Below are positions 36,409-47,300 of a stretch of 64,000 nucleotides of DNA, piece by piece. The stretch comes from Cardiocondyla obscurior (taxonomy: Eukaryota; Arthropoda; Insecta; Hymenoptera; Formicidae). The stretch is from NCBI RefSeq assembly GCF_019399895.1, contig NC_091887.1, positions 310,001 through 374,000 on the forward strand, in the 5' to 3' direction. The stretch's first letter is position 1. Each line of letters begins with the position of its first letter. Made by a program: the position numbers and the translations under genes. The notes under the pieces were generated by a model. It had not been told where the DNA came from. It did no database searches and saw only the letters and a program-made list of their open reading frames with translations.

Positions 36409-36731
36409 GGTGATAGGTTATATCTTTTAGGGTCATCACACATGAAATGCTTATGCAGCTTATGCATTTCACGTGCGATGGCACTACTCGACGTCCTATC
36501 TAATGTGGCTTCACCCTCGGAACGGAATATTTAGTTTGTGTCATGTTTTTCTACGTCCAAGTTCCAATTGCTATTTGTATAAAATTTTGTTGTCAAATCT
36601 GAAAGAAATACTTTTTAAATTAATTTATTACAAATAAATGGGTAGGTAATTTTAGTTATTAATGTTACTCCGCAGTTTGAGTTTTGTGCAACACTTAGCT
36701 TTTTCATCTGCCTATGTTTTTGTATTTTAGC

Positions 36732-36737
36732 ATGTGA
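36732..36737 (+). promoter_or_regulatory. DCTN3: Start-stop element (ATG TGA) just before the DCTN3 start codon
   Basis: The sequence CATGTGAAATG places a minimal upstream frame, ATG directly followed by TGA, one base before the real start codon. If the acceptor ending at 36730 is used, this element is in the mature leader. Start-stop elements can lower initiation at the next ATG. The effect here is inferred. Confidence 0.4.
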
Positions 36738-36738
36738 A

Positions 36739-37308
36739 ATGTCATCCATCAAACTGCTGGAAGACAGAATTGCAAATTTAGAAAAGCAGGTGTACGGACT
36801 CGGCAAGGCAATAAACATTGACGATCCAGAGCCATCAAATGTCATCGTTGATAGACTCTCAGATGTCAATTCACTAATTAGCTCAGCATTGTCTGGTAGA
36901 GAAAAACCAAATGTGCTTATCAAGCGTTTGCCAGAGTTAAATGGATATTTAGAACCTACTTTTGAAGACATTGACATACCTGTCAGTGCCAAAATGCAAA
37001 TGTTAATTACAATGGAGCCAGAAATTATGGAAAATCACAAGCTGTTAACTAAAGTGGAGGAACTTACACCTGTGCTTGAGTCAGATCTTATCAGAGATGC
37101 ACCTGAATTAAATAAAACATTTAACAAAATATCACTGTCATATCTTGAGGCTTATGAGGATTTTAAAGATCTGAGTACACATGTACAAGATCTGCTAACA
37201 AAATATAATGCAGTTATAAATAGTATATCAGAATCATTAATTGTTTTAAATAATGCTGTCACAGCTGCAGAAATAGCAGCTAGGCCAAAGAAACAAATAG
37301 ATGATTAA
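36739..37308 (+). CDS. DCTN3: Dynactin subunit 3 (p24)
   Basis: Dynactin p24 is a small coiled-coil subunit of the dynactin shoulder/sidearm, the complex that helps cytoplasmic dynein carry cargo along microtubules. This intact 189-aa frame begins MSSIKLLEDRIANLEKQVYG and ends KKQIDD. Length fits the family (about 186 aa in vertebrates). Its helical, Leu-rich segments include LDRLS-type heptads and the region ELTPVLESDLIRDAPELNK, in keeping with p24. The coding sequence is a single exon. An acceptor-like TTTTTGTATTTTAG ends at 36730, eight bases before the ATG, so a 5' UTR intron is likely. Two AATAAA signals follow, one overlapping the stop and one at 37336. The gene is head to head with Eb1 and tail to tail with the pseudoprotease gene. 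Confidence 0.9.
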   Translation: MSSIKLLEDRIANLEKQVYGLGKAINIDDPEPSNVIVDRLSDVNSLISSALSGREKPNVLIKRLPELNGYLEPTFEDIDIPVSAKMQMLITMEPEIMENHKLLTKVEELTPVLESDLIRDAPELNKTFNKISLSYLEAYEDFKDLSTHVQDLLTKYNAVINSISESLIVLNNAVTAAEIAARPKKQIDD

Positions 37309-37335
37309 TAAAAAAAAAATTATGTATTCTATTTT

Positions 37336-37341
37336 AATAAA
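37336..37341 (+). terminator. DCTN3: Candidate polyadenylation signal of DCTN3
   Basis: AATAAA occurs 28 bases past the stop codon. Another AATAAA overlaps the stop codon itself (37307-37312). The first downstream one seems the more usable site and would give a very short 3' UTR. Confidence 0.5.
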
Positions 37342-38351
37342 TTACTAAATTTATAATGAATTTTAATACATAATAAATATTTCTCATTTGCCTCAACTTT
37401 TTACAGTGCAATTTTACTTTTATCAATTTTTGTCTAACTTATTTATTATAGAGAATTTTAAAAGCAAGAAGTTGTAAAATCTTTATAAAATTTTTTGTAG
37501 ATAGGATACATTTATTTACCAATTTTATTCGAAATATAAAAATACGCACTCGTAAATGACTATGTATATACGTGAACATATTTTATTATTTAATCTATAA
37601 CAATGTATTTTATTAAAAAATAATCATATTATATACATTTATCCTATCTATTGTCTAGTACTATTCATGGTTCATTTCAAAAATCCTTATTTAGGATCTC
37701 TGAGACAAACTGTTGATTCATATAATGGGACATGCATATGTATCGGTCTCTTATTAACTTATAATTGATGTATATAAAGCAGACAAAATATTTTTAATAA
37801 TCAATTATATCACAAACATAATTTTACTTTTGTTTCGAGCAATAATGAGCTTCGTGTAAATGTAGTAACGAATTAAAATTGTAAAAGGATTGCAAGAAAA
37901 TTTATCTTTAAGAGACCTAATAAATTCTTATACCATATCATCCACAATAAACAATTACTTTATACATTATTTACATATTATTTCCTTAATTATAAATCGG
38001 TATAATTTTGTCATAAGATTCTCATAAATGTCACAAGTTTCATGTCAAATTTAAACGCTTCCTTCGTAAACTTTTTACAACTTTCGACGCGATATTCGAG
38101 AGTTATTAAAATATTTTTCGTGCTAACAGTAGGAACATTAAAATTAAAAAAAAAAAAACGTACAGAAGTAAATGTATACATCTTTTTAAGAACAAAGAAA
38201 ATTAAGGAAGCAGATCTCACAATTTTTACCCTCTGTCGTCGTCATACAATAGAATCACGATTTTTCTTCTAGCTTATTAAAGTTACAATTCTTTCCGTCT
38301 AACAAAGTATCGGATTCTTATGTATTTCGAAATGATTGACATAATAATAAT
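37342..38351. other. Gap between convergent genes
   Basis: This is AT-rich DNA between the 3' ends of DCTN3 (plus) and the pseudoprotease gene (minus). Several minus-strand AATAAA matches near 37510-37615 could end the latter's 3' UTR. No open frame of interest is seen. Confidence 0.55.
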
Positions 38352-41300
38352 TTAGCTTCGTGTTCGTAAAGCTGGCACTGTTTCGCGCAACCACGAAAGC
38401 GCTGGTTCCAAGCTGGAATAAATCGCAGAGTGATCCCTCGAGCATCTGCTGTGACGACTCAGCAAGCCTTGGATTTCCCATTTTTCTGAAGTACTCTGAG
38501 ATTCACTGGCACACATCAACGGTGCTCCTTCGTCATTCTGAAAACGAAAAGTAATTTATTCATTATTTTTCTTATTAAAAAAAATTGATATAATACGTGT
38601 ATTAACTGTTAATTGTTGCTCTCTTTCCGACGCCGATTGCTTCTCTCTCTCTCTTTCTTTCTCAGTTCGCTTCGTGCCGAGAGTTAACGTCAGTTGCCAA
38701 TGTTAATGTGCGTAATTCTTTTTGTGAGAGAACGCCTCGAGTTCGACGATCGCGTTAATATTAAGAATAGATTAATTCGGCATCGGTCTCAACGCTTCCG
38801 AAAATTTTGTACGAAAAGGACAGCGTCCAGTTGACGGTTGGACATATTGCTGTCTCGCTCTTTTTACGCGGTCGTCTCTTTCTATCTAAGGGCCGAAATC
38901 TCTAACGGTCAGTACTTCAGTCTAGTCATGGAGCCTCGGGCGTGAAGACGCGTCGTTAATCGCTCCGCGACTAGGCGTATTTTCGACCGCGGATAGGAAG
39001 TGCGGCATACAAATAAGTGTCGACGGTGTCGACTCGGTAACGAACGATCATATTCTGCTATCTTGGGTCATTCCGCTCATCGTTTTGAGCTTTATTTCGG
39101 GCGTCGAAAAAGTGCTTCGGAAGGACAAGATTACTTGGCGGGTTCGGCGCGCGGAGCGTTCGACCTGATATTAGCCGCGTCGGGCATTTTCGACCGGCGC
39201 TTCCATCATGAATTTTCTTCGACAAGTTCCGGTAATCGCCAACGTCAGGATACGCGATCTGCACTTCTCCCGCCTTCTTCGCCGCGGCCGCGATTCTTAC
39301 CCCGTTTCGGACAAGTGATTTACGGAGAACTTAAGAAAGACAAAGTGCGCGGAGGATTATTTCGTTATCGCGGCGCGTCTCGTTCACCGCGCAAAGTGCG
39401 CAAGCCTCGGCGTTTCACCGACAGAGATTCGAACGAAGAATTAAAAGTGATCTCTCGCTTCACATCCGTAGCCGGCCGGCTACTCAAGAAACTTCTCGAG
39501 ATCGAGGACAACCCGATGAAGACCCGGAGGAAGTGAGCAACGCTGCGAATACCGAGACTGTAAATTTAAACAAGACATGATCGTTCGTCGCGCTTCTTAA
39601 TTTAAACCGTAAAAAATCGCCGCGATAATCCACCGTCATTCTCTCGGTCGTTCGTCTCTCGAGTGATAGTGTTAATGATAGTGATTGTGATCATAAAAAA
39701 AGCAGAGCAGTGTAATATAGTGTTTCAGTGATTTAAAGTGCTACATTACGACAGGATAATCCAGGATATCGCCACGGAAGAACGGTCGGACGCAGGGAAG
39801 GAGGAAAGGAGCGAAGGAGCGAAGGAGCGGAGGAGCGAAGGAGGGAAGGAGGGAAGGAGGGAAGGAAGGAAGGAAGGAAGGAAGGAAGGACGGACGGACA
39901 GACGAATAGACAGACGCAAAGACCAAAAAAAAAACCAACCTAACCGGAAAATATAAAGGTAAGTGAAACGGCGACATGCCTTAGATCACTCAATAAAAAA
40001 ATAAAAAAAAAAAGGAATTGCTATTATAGCGAACTTTCATGTCGAACTTACGTGACAAGGCCCTTCGTTCGTGCATATATCGTGTCCCGTAATGAATTTT
40101 GCATAACGACTCGTAGCATTACATTTATCGTTCGTTTGAACGGGCAAGAATTTGAGATACTGTTGCAAACTCGTTTTCTCGTTAATAAATCCCCATCCTG
40201 CCGTTATGCAAATTTGCCTCGCCTGAAAATTGAATTAAAGATGTAAACGCATTAATTAAAATGATTAGCTAAGCGTAACTTTATTAGAATATTTAAATAA
40301 AATTATACCTGGACAGGCTGTGTAGAAAGACACGCGGCGCTAACGTTTTTAGAAAATACCAATGGCTCTTCTAATTCGATCAAAGCAATATCATTGTTAT
40401 AAAAGACTCGATTATATTTCACTTGAGGATAGGGCACGATATTTTTCACCCTGTGTCCCTTCAACATATTTCCACCGGTGAATAGTTGCCATCTGCTCTT
40501 TTTCTTGTGCCTACAGAACAGAGTTTCGAAAATCATATTTACATATAGAATTAGCTATCACGTTATGTTAAAAGCAAAGTATTTTATTTTACAAGTCGAC
40601 GAGAAATTACTAAATCGAGAAATGTGAAGGCCAACTATTTTTATATTAAATTACCTGTAGATACAAGAATAACTAGTTAGAGCGTGCATAGGGCCGAGTA
40701 TGCTGGCCGTACAAGCGGTCCCAATTTCCGATTCTTTCAGCAAAGCCACGCTGGGCCATTGTTCGTGATTCGCTGGCGCCTCGTCTGCCGATTTCGCTCT
40801 CGGTTCCTCCGCGTAGTGCATACCGCAGACGAACTCCTGGCACGAAACTTGCACGACCTTGTCCGATATACAGAACTCTACTTCCTCTAAATTCGTGACT
40901 AGCGGCAGGCGATAATTAGGATTCGTTTTCAGTCTTAGAATTGTCTGACTTCTATCCCACGTGAACGATTCGATTGTCTCGTCGGATCCGGCGTATCCTA
41001 GAGCCTGACAATAAGAATCGCTGAATTCCTCGCTCCACCCGTCCGAGCAGACTAGTTGATAATCGCCGTCGTGTTGTCTGCACATAGAAAAAGAAAAAAA
41101 AAATTATTATACAAACGCAACGTAGTACTTATTGCTAATTTTAAGATTTTTTTATTCTTACAATTTTTGTTCAATTATAATATATTATAAATATTTGTTA
41201 ATTAATTTCAAGATGTTAAGAGAAGAAATAATTTCTTGATAATTATTCACGCCTACATTTTTAAAAATAAAATAGTTCTTGATTCGTGATTTTGAGCTTA

Positions 41301-44300
41301 CAAAAAATATTTAAATTAAAAAGATAATAAATACTTTTTAAATACCTTATCTTTAAAAATGGCACGCGATTAGTCAATTCGCTCGCCGTGTCGTCGGTCT
41401 CTACATTAGTGAGATTTTTATCCATAGTAGTATTGGCAATTAGGCAATTCCATTCGTCCGAATAGTCCGGACAATTACTGACACCGTCGCAGGTTTGAGT
41501 TCGCGATATACATCCGCCGTTTTGACATTTAAATTGATCCGCGGTACAGTCGCATAGCTTTTCATCTTCCCCGTTAATGCAATCGGCAGCTCCATTGCAA
41601 CGCAATGCTTGCGGGATGCATCTCTTCTCCGCTGGACACAGATATTCGTTGCTTTCGCAGATTTCCGTACAATTGTACTCGTCCTGATTTCCCTCGCAAT
41701 CGGAACGACCGTCGCATCGCCACAATTCCGGAATACAGCTGCCTGCAATCGGAAATTTTTATAATTAAAATTATTGCATTTGGTATTTTTAAAATAAATT
41801 TAAATTAAATATATTAATTATTTGGTACTTTTAAAATAAATTTAAATTAAATATATTAATTATAAAATGTTCGCACGTTGATTACGCGGCACTTACCACT
41901 CGTACACCGGAATTCGTCAGACTGGCACCGCCAATTTTCGCAGTCGCGCTCGTCGCTGCCGTCGTCGCAATCTTTAACTTCGTTGCAGACGAGATTCCTC
42001 TTCAGACATTGTCCGCTGGCGCAGCGGAAATTACTCGAGCAATTCTCCGCCTCGCAATTAAATTCATCCGAGCCGTCGGAACAGTCGATCTCGGAGTCAC
42101 ACTTGGCAGATTGTGGCACGCAATACGCGCCACTTCTAGAAGTTCCATTAACGCATTGAAATTGGCCCGCGATGCATTTCGAAAGGACGTCGGGAGGTAA
42201 AATTTCCGGAGGATTGTTAGCGACAGTAGTGCTCTCGATTTTCATGTCCAGCGATGAAGTTAAGATCGTGGTCGGTTGTTCCGTAACGCGGTCTCCTTCC
42301 ACTTCGTCGCCGAATAATTGATCCGTGAAAAATGTTACATTCGGCTCGGTTGTAACGTTCGCTTCGGTGAGGCTATCGGCGGTCGTCTCGTTCGCAGCCG
42401 TGCTCTTCGTGGTGTTCGATACGACTGCGGGACGAGAATTTCGCATGATTATGTAGGGCTCTGTGACCGGTACAGATTCTATTATCTCTTCCGAGACGGG
42501 AATGAAGCTGGGATAGCTCTTAGGCTTTTCGGTGGCCCTGTTCTCGTTTCTCTCCGCGTAAGTCGTGTCTTTCCACTTCGATATAGGCAGAATATTACCC
42601 TCCTTGTCCGCTAAGGTAAACCTGGGCAAATTCGGATCCACGTCCGAGCTCACCACGCTGTCGTCTAATTCCTCGTGGTCTCCAGCGGCAGCGATCGGCG
42701 GCTTCGTCTCGGGGAGGACGGTCGAGTCGGATTTTTCTGTCGTAACATCTTCTTCCTCCGAGCTTAGGTCCTTATCTTTTTTGTACTTGTACTTGTCGAA
42801 TCCTTTTTTATCGATGGACTTCTTCTTGTTCTCCGAACTCTTTTCCAGCGGAATCACCCTGAGCTCCTCTTCGGACAGCTCCGAGTCGGCTATCGGTCTC
42901 GGCGGAATAGTTGTGAACAGCATTCTGTAGTCGATCATCGGTTGCGTGTCATCTATTACTTCCGTAACCGGTCTGACGTCTTCCGTGGTGGTGGCGTCGT
43001 TCGGCATAGGCGAAGTTATTTCCACGTCGCTCGTAATATGTTTCTCCGCGTTCGTCACGGGAGTAGTTTCGATCTTCATTCTTTCCGTCGTGCCTGCTCG
43101 CGCGTTTCCATCGTATTCCGTCTTCCGTTCAGATTCCAGGCTCACGTTGTTTTCGTAGACCGTCGTCGCTGCCATGTTTCTCTCCGACGTGTCCGTTACA
43201 TCAGAACTTTCTCCCTCGCCTTCGTTCTTTTTCGCTTCGTCGTCAGCGTCAGCTGTTGAAACTGTCTCGTCGGCGGCTTTCATTTTCTTGCCATCGATCG
43301 ATGCTTCTTCGCTCAGCGTTGTTGTTAACATGTCGCTCTCGGTCGTTTGCAATTCCTCCGGCAAAATCGGGATCTGAGCCGTGGTTTTGGTCTCCAAAAT
43401 CGCTTGAGTCGTCGTAATCGGCATCGTAGCAATTTCTTTTTCGCCAGGCTGACCGACGTTCGGCGATTCCGTATCGTTCTCTTCGCGCTTGCCATCGTCG
43501 ATGATCGTAGTCGCTTCGACTTTGTCGCCTGCCATCGTCGTGGATATTTCTTGTTGAATTTCTATGGGCAACACGGGTTCTTCGGTGGTTATTCTGCTAT
43601 CCTCCGTGCGAGCTTCCATTTTCGTTATCGTTGAAAGCGGTGATATATCGGATGATATTTTCTCGCTCGTCTCGTTCTTTTTTTTTCCTGCGTCGAATGC
43701 GATCAACGACGGATCGTTGTAAGGAATTTTCAGCGAGTTGAAATCTTTTAAAATCGTTTTCTTGGACGCCTCTTTAATTTTGTTCGGAATGTTATCGTGT
43801 CGGTATCCCTTCGGCAACGTTTCATCCGTGATGTCATTGTAGTTATCTTCGACAGCGTTTTCTTCTGGTTTCTCCGAGCTCGACGCGTCGCTTTCGATGG
43901 CGATACTTCCAACTTTTTCCTTTACTTTCTTTCCGGGAGAAGTTACGTCGATTTCAGCGTGTTCTGTTGTCTTATCTATCGGCTGTATTGTAGTTTGTGA
44001 AATTGAATCTGATTTAACTTTTACCTCCAATGGAATCACTCTCAGCTCCTCCTCGTTGTCCACAGAGAAACCGTTGCTTTTCTGATTCGTAATCTCCTTT
44101 GTTTTATCATTATCAATTGATTTCACAGAGCTACTTTGACGTAATATTTTTACATATTCAGATCCGGTGTCGTTGATGATTTTACTGGCGCTCAAATTAT
44201 TCTTAGCTATATTATCCGCCGTATCTGTTTTTGTCGCGGTATCTACGTTCTTCATGTTATTCGTTGAATGTAAATTAACGTCGTTCAATAAGTCTTTAAT

Positions 44301-47300
44301 TTCCGTTTCGTTTGCTCGGCCTGCATTATCACGTATTAATGGTCGTTGCGTTATAATATCGTCGACGTGAGTTTCAAAAGGATTCGGAACGTCTTGCTCG
44401 TCTTTATCTAAACGCGGAGCTTTTTTCATGCTCTCTTTTTCTTTATAAACGTCCGGCAAAAACGGGGACATGTCTTCCAGCGGTCGATCGTCGGATTTTC
44501 CTGTAAAATGATCTGCCGAGCTTTCCGGCAGTATCGCTGGGTGAAGAGGATGACTCGTTGAATGATCTTGAATTTCTTCGGGACGTGCCGTTTGCTTGTT
44601 ACTCGCACGAATAATATCCTCCTTGGAACGCGTTGTATTCTCAGATTTTTTTACGTTCATTTCATCGTTAATTATAACTCCGCTTTGTCCTACCGTTGAA
44701 TTTTCCGTTCTCAAAGATCTATTCGTGACTTGTTCTGGAATGAGTTGTGGAATTATTGCGTGTATCTCTATTGGTTGCTCAGATTTTGGTATCAGCATAA
44801 TGTGTTCGTCGTCCGCCGATTTTACGATAGGTTCTTTCAGTGGCTCGACGTTGTGAGCAAAGTTCTTCGGTATTTTAGGAAAGACCGTCGTCGGCATGTG
44901 TTCAATAACATTTTTCTCGTTCGAATTCGGCGCGTTTGATTGTAACGCGGGCTCGGGTGCATTTTCTTCTCGGTATTGATATCCAGGTATTGGCTGAGTG
45001 AATATTTCAGTTGAAATAGTCTCTGGTATTGAAGTTGTCTCGTGTACTTTAGTATTATACGTGTCGGTATGCCTATTATTAACACCATTTATTTCTATTG
45101 TATGGAAATGTCTTGTGAAAGAATGCGTGTCGTCATTCACGGATGCAGTAGTCAATTCCGTTTTTTGTTCTGCCGTAGTAGTTGAAATATTCTGCTCAAA
45201 AACGTCTGAGTCAGCGCTCGATTTTTGTTCAGTTGTTAAATCACTTCCGTCAATTGAGGAATTTTTATTTAGAACAGTACTTAATTTCGTATCTAAATTT
45301 ATTTCGGTGGTAAAATTATTTTCTTTATTTTTTTGAGAGCTTGGATTTTGCGTAAATTGCTCCGTGACGAATTCCTCGCGATTTTCATTTGTAACTGGTG
45401 TCGTATTCACGTTATCAGTTTGCTTTAAATTTTTATAATTTAAAGTAGTAGCACTAGCTTCAGTAATCGCACTTTCGGTTACTTTATCGTCGTTGTTAAT
45501 AGACTGTACTGTCGCTTCCATTTCTACATCGTCAATATTTTCAGATGTTTTAGTTATTAAAGGTATTACTTGCGAGACTGAATCGTCCGTCAATGTTTCA
45601 TTAGACTTCATAGTTAAAGTTTCGTTAATTTTAGAATTATTATTTTTACTGTTTAAATTAATAAAAGATGTAGGCACATTATTTATTTTAACGTCGTCAC
45701 TAGATATCGATTTTACAGTGAGCTCAGATTGATTAGACATTTCAGTTTTTGATTCTAAATACTCTGTGGTCGTCAAATAATGCGATTCTGTTTTTTCTTT
45801 TTCTTCACCGTCTGTTTCATCAGTAATTGTAGGAGCCAATTCTGTAACAGGTATTGAGTTTGCAGTAGGTTCTGGTTTAGAAGAACTTGGTTCGGTGATA
45901 AATTCTAATTCAGTTGTAGATTCCATTTTAACAGTAAATTCTGATTGAGAATATATTTTTGGCGGAATGGTAGATTCTGGCTCGGCACTCGGTTCTGGTT
46001 CGGCGCTGGGTTCTGGCTCGGCACTTGGTTCTGGCTCGGCACTCGGTTCTGGTTCAGCGCTGGGTTCTGGCTCGGCACTAGGTTCTGGCTCGGCGCTAGG
46101 TTCTGGCTCGGCACTCGGTTCTGGCTCGGCGCTGGGTTCTGGCTCAGCAGAAGGCTGTGGTTCAACATATTTTTGTTCAGAAATGGAAGCAGTAAACGAT
46201 TCCACCGTTGATTCCGCAGTAAATGATTTAACGGAGGACGGTGTTTCGGTAGTGGTTCCCACTGATTGTGAATGATGTAAATGGTCGTGATTCCAGTGAG
46301 AAGTGTCATCCTCGACGTGTTCCGTAGTTGACGACGATGCGGACGTTTCTGCCGAATTTGTCTTGAAGTTCGTATTTTCCCAAGTACCGGGATGTCGAGA
46401 TTCGAAGTTTACTACGCTCGGATTTCGACTTCTACCTTGAAAATCATTAACTGAGTCCATGCTGGATTGCGTCGTTGTTTCATCCATGTCGACGTTACTC
46501 AGATCGCTGTCGTCGATGCAAGTTTTGCCATCGTAATGTAACGTTTCTCCCAAATTACAAGTGCACATAAATACAGCATCGGGGTAATCGTATTTACAGC
46601 TTTCGGTGCATCCGAGAAATTCACATTGATCGATGAGCTTTCCTACGTGAAGTCTATTCAAATGATATTGCCCGATCATGTTGCCATTTTTGCGTAATAC
46701 ATCTTCGATATATTCCTGACTTTCTTTCGGAACGTTCCGAGGTGGGTGACTTATTCTGAATTTTATTTCGCCTTCTTTATTGATATCGTATACTTTGATT
46801 ATGGACGTTCCACCTTCCTGTCGCAGAATATTTTCTAAATTCTTCTCTATTTCGCCGCTCACTTGTCTGTATACTCGCGATTTGACGTCGCTGAAATCAT
46901 CGTTCCAACTTAAATCATCTAATCTTAAAGTTCCGTCTAAAGCGTCCGGTACGATATCGAACAACGTTTCGTCGGTTGTAGGCCATGGCGGAAAAGTCGA
47001 AGTTAAAGGCGATGGACTTGACGGCGGATTCTTCACATATTCTTGACTTCCAGCTGTCTGTACTTCGTTAAATTGCTGAGTTTTACTCCCACTCACGTTC
47101 TCCAAAGGCTCCGTAGCTTCTTGCGTTGGAAATACGCCAGCTAAAATTAATATAAAATTAATTTTATTAATTCTGTTTAATATTTAAAATGTGTTTGTAC
47201 TTAAATTATTGTTACAATATTTTTTAATTTTATTATGGATGACTATGTAGCTTATAGAAATAAAATAGAATTAGAAGAAATAAAAGCCGTCTTACTTGCG

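Noticed and set aside
39000..39536. 178-codon plus-strand open frame in the pseudoprotease intron
   Set aside because: It begins at GTG, not ATG, shows no signal peptide or domain in that frame, and lies in what looks like a non-coding leader. Kept only as part of the candidate first exon.
45905..46309. Gln/Asn/Pro repeat frame and Gly/Ser/Leu repeat frames over the minisatellite
   Set aside because: These are other-frame shadows of the SAEPEP repeat in the large exon of the pseudoprotease gene.
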